A stretch of 8,039 nucleotides of DNA from Bacteroidales bacterium. GTDB lineage: Bacteria; Bacteroidota; Bacteroidia; Bacteroidales; P3. The position numbers were made by a program, and so were the translations under genes. Under the pieces are notes generated by a model. It had not been told where the DNA came from. It made no database searches and was given only the letters and a program-made list of their open reading frames with translations. The stretch covers positions 1-8,039 of the forward strand of contig JAFZEK010000282.1 in the NCBI GenBank assembly GCA_017560705.1. Direction: 5' to 3'. Below, in pieces: positions 1 through 6,312 of this stretch (the stretch's first letter is position 1; every line of letters begins with the position of its first letter).

Positions 1-30
1 AGGAGGCGCGAAACCGCCTCCTTTGTTTTT
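1..30 (+). terminator. Intrinsic terminator of an upstream gene outside the window
   Basis: A perfect 8-bp stem (AGGAGGCG at 1-8, CGCCTCCT at 15-22) encloses a 6-nt loop and is followed by a T-rich tract (23-30, one G interruption). It sits upstream of the efp promoter, so it probably ends a + strand gene lying left of the window. In many Bacteroidales that neighbour is rpmH (ribosomal protein L34), but this cannot be seen here. Confidence 0.75.
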
Positions 31-111
31 GACAAGGCGCAAATATAGCGTGAGCAAGGCGGTAAAAATCAAAATCTTTCGCAATAACTCTTTAGTTTAC
101 AGATTTTTTAT

Positions 112-119
112 TACCTTTG
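112..119 (+). promoter_or_regulatory. Bacteroidetes-type -7 box of efp
   Basis: TACCTTTG matches the Bacteroidetes -7 consensus TAnnTTTG exactly. It lies 40 bp upstream of the efp ATG. The upstream -33 box (TTTG) is poorly conserved: only TTTAG at 91-95 is near the right distance. The predicted transcript starts at about 122-126 and reads CCGAAAATT, a start shared with the lptE operon leader. Confidence 0.65.
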
Positions 120-159
120 CGCCGAAAATTAGGAAAATTCTAACAAAAATTTCAATATT

Positions 160-732
160 ATGACAATTACAGCAGCTGATATTAAGATCGGTATGTGCGT
201 TGAGATGGACAACAAGACTTACCTCGTTGTTGATTTCCAGCACTGCAAGCCAGGCAAGGGTCCTGCATTCGTACGTTCAAAGCTCAAGAACTTGGAGAAC
301 GGTTACGTTGTGGAGAAGACTTTCTCTTCAGTAAGCCAGAAGATTGAGCAGGTACGCGTTGAGCGTCGTCCTTACCAGTTCACTTACGAGGATGATTTGG
401 GTGCTCACTTTATGCACACAGAGACATTCGAGGAGATCAACATCGACAAGAACCTCATCGACAACTACGATTTGATGGCAGACGGTCAGATTGTTGAGGT
501 TATGTTCCACACCGAGAAGGAGGCTGTTCTTTCAGCTGAGCTTCCTCCAGTGCTCGATATGGAGGTTATCTACACAGAGCCAGGCATCAAGGGCGATACA
601 GCCTCTACCAACTCATTGAAGCCTGCTACTGTAAACACAGGTGCTACTGTTAAGGTTCCTTTGTTCGTAAACACAGGCGACAAGATCCGCGTTGATAGCC
701 GCACTCGTGAGTACAAGGAGCGTATCCGCTAA
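160..732 (+). CDS. efp: Translation elongation factor P (EF-P)
   Basis: EF-P binds the ribosome between the P and E sites and relieves stalling at consecutive prolines; it acts in the cytoplasm. The 190-residue product has the normal family length and all three beta-barrel domains. The KOW-like N-terminal domain (about 1-65) carries the tip loop CKPGKGPAF, with Lys33 at the position of the modified Lys34 of E. coli. The middle OB domain spans about 68-128. The C-terminal OB domain carries the family signature around LKPATVNTGATVKVPLFVNTG (about 153-173) and ends DSRTREYKERIR. The tip residue is lysine, not the arginine of the EarP-type subfamily; no modification enzyme gene is nearby. Codon choice (AAG, GAG, CGT, ATC) is much more GC-rich at third positions than in the - strand genes, as expected for a highly expressed gene. 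The gene is monocistronic, with its own promoter and terminator. The region before the ATG is AT-rich without a Shine-Dalgarno, usual for Bacteroidetes. Confidence 0.98.
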   Translation: MTITAADIKIGMCVEMDNKTYLVVDFQHCKPGKGPAFVRSKLKNLENGYVVEKTFSSVSQKIEQVRVERRPYQFTYEDDLGAHFMHTETFEEINIDKNLIDNYDLMADGQIVEVMFHTEKEAVLSAELPPVLDMEVIYTEPGIKGDTASTNSLKPATVNTGATVKVPLFVNTGDKIRVDSRTREYKERIR

Positions 733-752
733 TTACAGCTGATCGATAGCTC

Positions 753-790
753 AAGGCGTCCAACTTTTTGTTGTGACGCCTTTTTTATTT
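753..790 (+). terminator. Intrinsic terminator of efp
   Basis: Stem AAGGCGTC (753-760) pairs with GACGCCTT (775-782). It is extended by CAAC (761-764) with GTTG (770-773) across a one-base bulge at 774, with a T5 loop. A T-rich tract follows (781-790). It starts 20 bp after the efp stop and has no matching T tract in the - direction, so it serves efp alone. Confidence 0.9.
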
Positions 791-800
791 GAAAAATGTG

Positions 801-820
801 GGCTTATTGAGGCTTATTGG
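801..820. repeat. 10-bp imperfect tandem repeat at the end of the truncated lipoprotein gene
   Basis: GGCTTATTGA (801-810) is followed directly by GGCTTATTGG (811-820). The left copy contains the TAA stop (804-806 on the - strand). A 10-bp duplication shifts the frame by one, so it could have created this stop. Confidence 0.6.
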
Positions 821-1163
821 TCAAAACTGTGTAATTAAAATCGAATACTACACCAGTTTCCGATGTTTTTTCCAACACCGAATTATTTTTTTGGGCATAC
901 CATTCCACTATCTTCACTTCCAAATCATCTTCGGCATAGCACGAAGAATCCATTATTTGTGCAAAACCTTCAAAGTTACCATTGCCCAAAAAGCACTTTT
1001 GTATACGTATCCACGTTGTATCACAATCCTGATCTAGAATACCATATACCACCATAGTTTCTTGCCATTCATCGTTAGGCGAAAATTCTTCGCTACACGA
1101 AGTAGACACCATACCTAATATTATGCTTGCCAATAGCGGCAAGAAGAGTTTCTTTATTTTCAT
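804..1163 (-). CDS. Surface-type lipoprotein, probably 3'-truncated (DUF4249-like N-terminus)
   Basis: The 119-residue product starts with a lipoprotein signal peptide (MKIKKLFLPLLASIILGMVSTS) and a lipidated cysteine at about residue 23. The next residues, SEEF, are acidic and resemble the Bacteroidetes lipoprotein export signal for surface display. The body (EWQETMVVYGILDQ... WIRIQKCFLGNGNF... MDSSCYAEDDLEVKIVEWY) looks to me like the N-terminus of the DUF4249-type outer-membrane lipoproteins. From memory those proteins run to roughly 270-300 residues, so this one would lack over half. The stop lies in an imperfect 10-bp tandem repeat (801-820), which suggests a frameshifting duplication or deletion endpoint. 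It may therefore be a remnant, although the signal peptide, promoter and reading frame up to the break look intact. Partners of such lipoproteins are often TonB-dependent receptors; none is present here. Function unknown. Confidence 0.6.
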   Translation of the reverse strand: MKIKKLFLPLLASIILGMVSTSCSEEFSPNDEWQETMVVYGILDQDCDTTWIRIQKCFLGNGNFEGFAQIMDSSCYAEDDLEVKIVEWYAQKNNSVLEKTSETGVVFDFNYTVLTNKPQ

Positions 1164-1187
1164 TGTTTTTTCTTATAAAATGAAGTG

Positions 1188-1195
1188 CAAAGTTA
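1188..1195 (-). promoter_or_regulatory. -7 box upstream of the 804-1163 lipoprotein gene
   Basis: Read on the - strand the site is TAACTTTG, an exact TAnnTTTG match, 24 bp before the ATG. The nearest TTTG (1221-1224) is 25 bp upstream, longer than the usual spacing of about 19-21, so the -33 part is weak. Confidence 0.55.
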
Positions 1196-1240
1196 CTATT
1201 TTTTCTCTGATTATAAAGGACAAAAAAAGTTAATCACTCA

Positions 1241-1278
1241 AAACATGCTGCCTAAGACGCATGTTTCGCTGTGTCTTA
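1241..1278. repeat. Overlapping inverted repeats with H-type pseudoknot geometry
   Basis: AAACATGC (1241-1248) is the reverse complement of GCATGTTT (1259-1266). The loop between them contains TAAGAC (1253-1258), which is the reverse complement of GTCTTA (1273-1278). The two stems interleave, so a transcript of either strand could form a pseudoknot or one of two exclusive hairpins. The structure lies upstream of the promoter at 1188-1195. No function can be assigned. Confidence 0.4.
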
Positions 1279-1309
1279 TTCCTTTTAGGTGAAGTAAATA
1301 CAGCCAAAC

Positions 1310-1363
1310 AAAAAAAAGACGACAACGTCCTAGCTTCATAAAGCAAGACAATGTCGCCTTTTT
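1310..1363. terminator. Imperfect bidirectional terminator hairpin
   Basis: GACGACAACGTC (from 1318) pairs imperfectly with GACAATGTCGCC (ending about 1359); CGACA/TGTCG, GTC/GAC and GC/GC form the stem segments. An A8 run (1310-1317) precedes it and a T5 run follows it, so a transcript from either side would end with a U tract. It probably ends the - strand transcript of the MORN-type gene after it passes through the repeat element at 1372-1582. Confidence 0.55.
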
Positions 1364-1371
1364 CTAATTTA

Positions 1372-1582
1372 GGCAACTTCTAAAAATTCCACGTTTCGGA
1401 TAAACAAAAGAGTGTTCTTTGAAACTTTTGCATGCTTTGACTTCGTCGATATTGCTATCGCTCGAAAGAGCTAATGCTTAGGCATTGCTCTTTACTTGCT
1501 TAATCGCAACGTTGTTTTTTTTGCCGAAATTTTTCTAGCAAAATTCCACAAATCACTTGCAAAGCAATTTTTAGAAGTTGCC
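1372..1582. mobile_element. 211-bp MITE-like element with perfect 17-bp terminal inverted repeats
   Basis: GGCAACTTCTAAAAATT (1372-1388) is exactly inverted at 1566-1582. An inner pair TTTCGG/CCGAAA (about 1394-1399 and 1524-1529) continues the symmetry. The interior has no substantial open reading frame. It contains a 12-bp hairpin with one bulge (AAAGAGC-T-AATGC at 1465-1477 against GCATTGCTCTTT at 1482-1493). No clear target-site duplication flanks it (left CTAATTTA, right ATTATTAT). Its right end is repeated at 3401-3440 and its termini recur at 2710-2772. It could be a non-autonomous transposon, a REP/BIME-like intergenic repeat, or a mobile 3'-UTR module. It lies 55 bp downstream of the stop of the MORN-type gene. 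Confidence 0.6.
1465..1493. repeat. Hairpin inside the 211-bp element
   Basis: AAAGAGC (1465-1471) and AATGC (1473-1477) pair with GCATT (1482-1486) and GCTCTTT (1487-1493). This makes 12 base pairs with a single bulged T at 1472 and a 4-base loop. It is the strongest internal structure of the element. Confidence 0.6.
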
Positions 1583-1637
1583 ATTATTATTTTTTTAGAT
1601 ACAAGGTTGTAAAAGTCCTTTCTGTATATTCTCAAAT

Positions 1638-2660
1638 TTATTCTAGACCTTCTCGCATCATGGATTGCACAAGCTTTTTACAATCAGCATCAGGATAAAT
1701 ATTGAAGGACAATTTTGGTTCTAAATCCAAATATTCGTTACCTTCTTCATCTTTTCCCAATCCAAGAATACATCTGTAAGCAGCTACAAATTGTTTTTCC
1801 TTGTTGATAGTAACAAAGTGGTCGTGACCAACTCTTTCATATAAGTATTGCACATTTTCTTTATCCACTATTGTGTCGCCACTCATAGTTATAACTATAG
1901 TGTTATTAGGTCCTTTTGGGAAAAAGTATGCTATATCGTCAATAGAAATCATTTGAGGATTTTCGGAATATAATAGCACTACTCTTTCTCTTAAATTTCC
2001 AACCGCCCATTTCTCAACTATCTCGAGATTCGAGTCTCTGTAGTATTTCCAAGTTCCTGCTCTCAATCCCTTATCGTAGCTACCCTCAGCCACCACTTTA
2101 TCGTTTCTATATTCGGCATACTTACCATTCAAAACATCATCAGCATATTCGGCAGTTATATAGCCATTGTTGGACAAACGTCTGTACCACTTACCATGTT
2201 TTTTATCATCATTCCAAGTTTGTACCTCTAAAGTGTCGCCTGTTTTATCTAGCAACACCGATGGACCGGTCTTTGTACCCATCTTATAGCTTATAGTTTT
2301 CAACAGTATACCTTTGTCATTGTATAGATGCCACACACTATCTTTGTTCTTTTGGTTATAAAAGCCTTTGGCCATCAAGTTTCCTTTAGCATCATAAGCT
2401 TCATGGCTACACATTTTGCCTTTGTCCCAAAAATTATTCTTTATCCTCACTGTACCATCAGAATAGTAATAGGTAAAAAGCCCAACCTCGTACCCATCTA
2501 CGAAGTTTCCTTCATAAATTTTGCGGTTGTTTTTATCCACCTTCACCCATTTTCCTTGTCTTCGGCCTTGTGCATCCATCTTATTCTGAGCCATCAATGT
2601 TATAAAATTTCCACAAAGTATGGCAAACAGTAGAGATGCTACTATTTTTTTTCTGTTCAT
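1638..2660 (-). CDS. Secreted MORN-repeat (YwqK-like) protein
   Basis: The 340-residue product has a Sec signal peptide (about 1-24, hydrophobic core VASLLFAILCGNFITL, likely cut before QNKMD). It then has several degenerate MORN-2 type repeats, seen as G-x-W/Y-x-x-Y-x-x-x-G patterns: about 32-45 (RRQGKWVKVDKNN), 49-69, 96-117, 151-166 and 174-210 (LNGKYAEYRNDKVVAEG, LRAGTWKYY). Such repeats occur in proteins annotated as YwqK-family; that toxin-antitoxin label is not well supported as a function. The C-terminal 120 residues (from about 222) have no repeats and no motif I recognise. The protein probably works in the periplasm or at the outer membrane. The gene is monocistronic, flanked upstream by a palindromic repeat and downstream by the 211-bp element. 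The ATG at 2660 is the best start because it places the signal peptide at the N-terminus. Confidence 0.85.
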   Translation of the reverse strand: MNRKKIVASLLFAILCGNFITLMAQNKMDAQGRRQGKWVKVDKNNRKIYEGNFVDGYEVGLFTYYYSDGTVRIKNNFWDKGKMCSHEAYDAKGNLMAKGFYNQKNKDSVWHLYNDKGILLKTISYKMGTKTGPSVLLDKTGDTLEVQTWNDDKKHGKWYRRLSNNGYITAEYADDVLNGKYAEYRNDKVVAEGSYDKGLRAGTWKYYRDSNLEIVEKWAVGNLRERVVLLYSENPQMISIDDIAYFFPKGPNNTIVITMSGDTIVDKENVQYLYERVGHDHFVTINKEKQFVAAYRCILGLGKDEEGNEYLDLEPKLSFNIYPDADCKKLVQSMMREGLE

Positions 2661-2703
2661 ATAAAAAAGTTTTATTTAGTCTTCCTTTCCCACATTAGAT
2701 ATG

Positions 2704-2711
2704 CAAAGACA
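2704..2711 (-). promoter_or_regulatory. Possible -7 box of the MORN-type gene
   Basis: On the - strand the site reads TGTCTTTG, one base away from TAnnTTTG, 43 bp before the ATG. It overlaps the end of the palindrome at 2710-2772, so that repeat would supply the -33 region and part of the spacer. No good -33 TTTG is visible. Confidence 0.35.
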
Positions 2712-2772
2712 ACTTCTAAAAACCAGCGTAGAATAAAATTCACTCTCACCCTACGAGAATTTTTAGAAGTTG
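2710..2772. repeat. 63-bp palindromic repeat with AACTTCTAAAAA ends
   Basis: CAACTTCTAAAAA (2710-2722) is exactly inverted at 2760-2772 (13 bp). Inside, CGTAG (2726-2730) pairs with CTACG (2751-2755) across short unpaired stretches, so the whole can fold as one long hairpin. The arms match the ends of the 211-bp element. It begins about 21 bp past the stop of the small lipoprotein gene (2794-3246, - strand) and could act as that gene's 3' end structure, although no U tract follows. Confidence 0.7.
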
Positions 2773-2793
2773 ACTTCAGTTATTTTCTTACTA

Positions 2794-3246
2794 CTATTTT
2801 GCTATAGTTCTGATAAGAGGCATAAGCGATTTTCCAGCCTCATTAGCAGTAGAAGAAGTAGATGGAGTGTTAGTTGTGACATTAGTTAAAGACGTCAGCG
2901 ACAACAAAGTATTAATAAAACTCGATGCAGTGCTGTTGTTTATAAGGTTATTACTTCCGCTAACCAATCCTACTCCAAATGCAGTCAAGTAAGCACTATT
3001 ATTTTTATTATCAATCAAAAGGTTACGAGCAGCAGCTATCTGTACCACAGCTGTAAGCGTTGTAGTACTAGTAACATCTATTTTACCTAGCTTTTTATAC
3101 TCTTTGTACAATGTAGACATAGCTTTTCCACATGCAGCACCAGCAGCAGTAGCACCAGCATCACCTGCATTTTTAAATAAACTACACCCCACCATTAATG
3201 TAAAGGTGGCGATAACGATTGCCATTAATCCTATTTTTCTTTTCAT
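2794..3246 (-). CDS. Small lipoprotein of unknown function
   Basis: The 150-residue product begins with a lipoprotein signal (MKRKIGLMAIVIATFTLMVG) and lipobox cysteine 21. An Ala/Gly-rich segment follows (about 27-40, GDAGATAAGAACGKA), then a helical stretch ALYKEYKKLGKIDV-like (about 43-57). The remainder, about 58-150, is rich in Ser, Thr, Asn and Leu (for example TSTTTLTAVVQIAAARNLL and SGSNNLINNSTASSFINTLLSL). I have an impression of similar uncharacterised lipoproteins in other Bacteroidetes but cannot name a family. There is no acidic export signal after the cysteine (CSLFKN), so it more likely stays in the periplasmic leaflet. It has its own promoter-like box and is followed by the palindrome at 2710-2772. 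No function can be assigned. Confidence 0.8.
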   Translation of the reverse strand: MKRKIGLMAIVIATFTLMVGCSLFKNAGDAGATAAGAACGKAMSTLYKEYKKLGKIDVTSTTTLTAVVQIAAARNLLIDNKNNSAYLTAFGVGLVSGSNNLINNSTASSFINTLLSLTSLTNVTTNTPSTSSTANEAGKSLMPLIRTIAK

Positions 3247-3292
3247 TTCTTTGTGTTTAAATATTATGTTTTTAATTTATTTATCTACAAAT

Positions 3293-3300
3293 CAAAGATA
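3293..3300 (-). promoter_or_regulatory. -7 box of the small lipoprotein gene
   Basis: On the - strand the site is TATCTTTG, an exact TAnnTTTG match, 46 bp before the ATG. No TTTG is found at the expected -33 distance (the region is A-rich on this strand), so only the -7 part is supported. Confidence 0.5.
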
Positions 3301-3384
3301 TAAATACAAATGCTTTATATTTTTTCAGTCCACAAATTTACACTGTTTTTTTGACATAGAAGCAATTTTTCTTTTTCTTTTTTT

Positions 3385-3401
3385 GTTTAAGGCACTTAAA
3401 C
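3385..3401. repeat. 17-nt perfect hairpin downstream of the lptE operon
   Basis: GTTTAAG (3385-3391) and CTTAAAC (3395-3401) form a 7-bp stem with a 3-base loop. On the - strand it is followed by an A tract, not a U tract, so it is not a canonical terminator for the operon. It could instead limit 3' end decay. Confidence 0.5.
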
Positions 3402-3440
3402 AAAATCCACAAATCACCTGCAACATAATTTTAGAAGTTA
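3401..3440 (-). repeat. Half copy of the 211-bp element, just after the operon's last stop
   Basis: The stretch matches the right end of the 211-bp element (1539-1580) at about 35 of 42 aligned positions, with two one-base gaps. Shared blocks are TCCACAAATCAC and TTTTAGAAGTT. It starts 12 bp downstream of the DUF2723 stop. The matching left end and interior are absent. Confidence 0.65.
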
Positions 3441-3452
3441 CATTAGGATATA

Positions 3453-6299
3453 CTATAAGTCGGCATTATCCAATTTTCCAGCTCTATCTATAGCATCCAA
3501 CACCTCTTCGGAATATATCCAATACATAGGCAAACTATCCAAAATTAAGTTCCACATCTTCTCCACTCTATCAGTGTCGTTAATATCCGTACAAGCATTA
3601 CTCCATTCTGCTATATTCGCAAGCAATATACTGTTTATCATCTCTAAAACAGCTTCATTAGCATAATTATTATTGTCTATACTACCCCAACGAAATTTTT
3701 CCATCACATTACATTCCATCACATCAATATTTACTGGTCTATAATTAGCTTGCTCATTTAGGTTAAGCCTATAAGCCATACCTTCCATTTGCACATATCC
3801 TTTCAAAAAATGGCTTTCATCTATTGCATAGTTAGTATAATATATAGGTCTTCTAAAGTAATTGGAATTTACTACATCCAAATGTGCTAGCACACTCTTA
3901 GTAATTATATGAGGCAACTCTATATTCACACGGCGGTGTCTTCCTATAACACTATCATTCACGTCAATATATACCTCATTAGTTGGCAACAAATAAAAGT
4001 CGGGCATATTATCTACCACAACCTTCTGACAACTATCTGCCAAATAAGACATCATATTGCACAAACTCATCTCGTCTCGTAAATTGCTAGTAAATAGTAA
4101 TTCCATGCTATTGCCACAATAATTTACCGATTTCAATGAAAGTTTCACTGTATCAGCTTCGCAAACATGGTCCCTTAACTGTTCTATATACCACGGAATA
4201 GAAAGCAAACTCAAATTCACCACTCTAACATCTGTTCTCACACCTTCCACTTGCTGTAGATACCACAATGGAAACGTATCATTATCACCCCCTGTGAACA
4301 AAACAGCATTTGGTTGACACGATTGCAAAATATTGTATGCCATATCTCTCGAAATATATTGTTCCGAACGATTATGACTATTCCAATTCTCCGACAATAC
4401 CATACCAGGCACAGCCATAAGCAATAGAAATATGACAACTGTTGCTATAATACTTCTAAACATTTTTATCTTTTGCAACAAATAACACACACATCCAGCA
4501 CCCAAAGACACCCACAGTGAGAAAGAATAAAACGACATCAAATATACATAGTCCCTTTCCCTAGGTTCGTATGCCGGCTGATTAAGATATACCACAACTG
4601 CTATTCCCGTAAAGAAAAATAAGACCACTACCACCAAGGCATTCCACGAATCCTTATACATTTGGAAAATCAACCCCAACAAGGCTAACATTAATGGCAA
4701 CATAAAATATGTGCAAGTTTCTGCTTTACCCTCTGGCGAGTCGTATGTTATTTCATTACCGAACCATTCATCTATAATTCTTATTCCCGAAATCCAATCT
4801 TTGTTTTGTCTATCATCTCCCCCATCCGACTTACCAACGAAGTTCCACATAAGATAACGAAAATACATATACCCCAACTGATAGCTCATAAAAAATGACA
4901 TATTGTCTATAAACGAGGGTTTATATACTTGATTACCATCCAGCTCTATGAAAGTACCGGCACCAGGCGTCCAAGAATAATAATTATAAGCGAAACTTTC
5001 TCCATATTTCCACATTCGAGGAAAGAAAGTTTGGAATTCATCATCAAGAACAACCTTTGTATTTCTTCCACCATTTACTACTATGTATTTTGGCACAGCT
5101 TCTATATCACATACATCGGCATCAGTTATATAGCGTTCTTTTTGGATATTTGTAAAACATGTATCTAACACATTTCCCTTGGCATCTCTCATCAAATAGA
5201 CCAACTTTCGTTCTTCGTCGCCATCTTCATATCGCTCAAACGGTGCTGTGTAGTATGGCCCATATATTAATGGTGCTTTCTCATATTGACTCCGTTGTAT
5301 ATATGAATATAAGGCTTGGGGATTATTTGGTTCATTCTCATTGATCGGAGTATCAGCCATCGAGCAAAACATTGTTACCAATTGTAACGAAAGACCTAAA
5401 ACTAAAAGTATTAATGATATAGCAATTATATGGAGTTTGGTATTTTTCAACAAAACTGAAACAGCACAAAAAACACCCAACACTCCAAATACTACCAAAT
5501 AATAAATTCCTACACTTCCTATCACCGAACATTCAAACGAATTAACTAACCACAAAGACGTAGTAGCCATCAAATAGAAGAAACCCGGAATAAAAAACAA
5601 AAAGACAACAGCAAGTAGCAATACACCTATAAACAACGAAAATAGAAGCTTATACATAGTATTCCAATGTGCATACTTTTTACAACAATAGAATAGCACT
5701 ATAGCAGGTATAACCAACAACGATAAATTATGTACCGCAAATGATACACCTAATAAAAACACTATCAATAACAGCCACCTCTCCGGAAGAACCTCACATC
5801 TATGCCATTTAGTTATACACCAAAACAGCAAAGACGAAAAAAAAGAAGAAAGAGCATAAACCTCACTTTCTACAGCTGAATACCAAAAGCTATCAGACAC
5901 TGCAAAAACACTAGCTCCAACCACTGCTGATGCCAAAACAACAAAGTCTGTAAACTTAAAATCTTTATTTAGTTTAGAAAACATCTGTTTTAGAAAATAG
6001 GAAGACGTCCAATACAGAAACATCACAGCAGCACCCGAAGATACTGCTGAAAGCATATTGACATAAAAAGCTACCCTACTTACATCGTTGGCAGCCAAGA
6101 ATGAAAACACTTTAGCTAGTAAAACATACAACGGAGCTCCGGGTGGATGTCCTACTTGCAAGCCATGAACTACAGTAATCCATTCTCCACAATCCCATAA
6201 ACTTACGGATGGTTCTAACGTACAAATATACAAAACTGTGGCCGCAACAAAAAGCACCCATCCTATAATATTATTATATCTTTCAAAGTTATTTGCCAC
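3453..6299 (-). CDS. DUF2723 (TMEM260-like) GT-C family membrane glycosyltransferase
   Basis: This 948-residue polytopic inner-membrane protein belongs to the DUF2723 family, related to human TMEM260, a protein O-mannosyltransferase. In Bacteroidetes the substrate is not established; protein O-glycosylation with a lipid-linked sugar donor is a reasonable inference. Visible features: TM1 (about 10-27), then the conserved first loop LWDCGEW (W35-D36-C37-G38-E39), where GT-C enzymes keep their catalytic acidic residue, and the signature VGHPPGAPLY (49-58). More TM helices run to about 312, followed by a soluble section. A second membrane block (about 532-638) contains EPRERDYVY (about 577-585), and a soluble domain holds FTGGDNDTFPLWY (about 668-680). 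The start is GTG at 6299, 13 bp after the lptE stop; no ATG lies nearby and the alignment with family N-termini supports it. At 948 residues it is shorter than the roughly 1100 I recall for Bacteroides members, mainly after FRWGSID (about 873), where helical tail repeats usually follow. Confidence 0.9.
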   Translation of the reverse strand: MANNFERYNNIIGWVLFVAATVLYICTLEPSVSLWDCGEWITVVHGLQVGHPPGAPLYVLLAKVFSFLAANDVSRVAFYVNMLSAVSSGAAVMFLYWTSSYFLKQMFSKLNKDFKFTDFVVLASAVVGASVFAVSDSFWYSAVESEVYALSSFFSSLLFWCITKWHRCEVLPERWLLLIVFLLGVSFAVHNLSLLVIPAIVLFYCCKKYAHWNTMYKLLFSLFIGVLLLAVVFLFFIPGFFYLMATTSLWLVNSFECSVIGSVGIYYLVVFGVLGVFCAVSVLLKNTKLHIIAISLILLVLGLSLQLVTMFCSMADTPINENEPNNPQALYSYIQRSQYEKAPLIYGPYYTAPFERYEDGDEERKLVYLMRDAKGNVLDTCFTNIQKERYITDADVCDIEAVPKYIVVNGGRNTKVVLDDEFQTFFPRMWKYGESFAYNYYSWTPGAGTFIELDGNQVYKPSFIDNMSFFMSYQLGYMYFRYLMWNFVGKSDGGDDRQNKDWISGIRIIDEWFGNEITYDSPEGKAETCTYFMLPLMLALLGLIFQMYKDSWNALVVVVLFFFTGIAVVVYLNQPAYEPRERDYVYLMSFYSFSLWVSLGAGCVCYLLQKIKMFRSIIATVVIFLLLMAVPGMVLSENWNSHNRSEQYISRDMAYNILQSCQPNAVLFTGGDNDTFPLWYLQQVEGVRTDVRVVNLSLLSIPWYIEQLRDHVCEADTVKLSLKSVNYCGNSMELLFTSNLRDEMSLCNMMSYLADSCQKVVVDNMPDFYLLPTNEVYIDVNDSVIGRHRRVNIELPHIITKSVLAHLDVVNSNYFRRPIYYTNYAIDESHFLKGYVQMEGMAYRLNLNEQANYRPVNIDVMECNVMEKFRWGSIDNNNYANEAVLEMINSILLANIAEWSNACTDINDTDRVEKMWNLILDSLPMYWIYSEEVLDAIDRAGKLDNADL

Positions 6300-6312
6300 A
6301 GCTTTGTTATTA

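Noticed and set aside
789..1057. Two + strand reading frames opposite the 804-1163 lipoprotein gene
   Set aside because: They are antisense to a frame with a clear lipoprotein signal and promoter; their translations are rich in His, Phe and Ile without any domain.
1229..1360. A - strand frame ending in a basic peptide (SPKRNKTQRNMRLRQHVLSD)
   Set aside because: It has no start codon at a sensible place, runs through the terminator hairpin and T8 tract, and its bases are explained by the inverted repeats there.
1389..1565. Short coding possibilities inside the 211-bp element
   Set aside because: All frames are broken by stops within about 40 codons and the longest ATG-started one I found is 17 residues; hairpins explain the sequence better.
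1638..2660. Calling the MORN-repeat gene an antitoxin of a YwqK toxin-antitoxin pair
   Set aside because: The product has a signal peptide, and no partner toxin gene is adjacent; the name rests only on repeat similarity.
3385..3401. Intrinsic terminator of the lptE operon
   Set aside because: In the direction of transcription the hairpin is followed by A residues, so the required U tract is missing.
1372..3440. CRISPR array
   Set aside because: The repeats are inverted, of different lengths and irregularly spaced, with no uniform spacers and no cas genes.
3104..3493. A 129-codon + strand frame across the 2794-3246 and 3453-6299 genes and their intergenic region
   Set aside because: It overlaps the start of the lipoprotein gene, its promoter, a repeat and the DUF2723 3' end; the hydrophobic Phe-rich translation reflects T-rich DNA.
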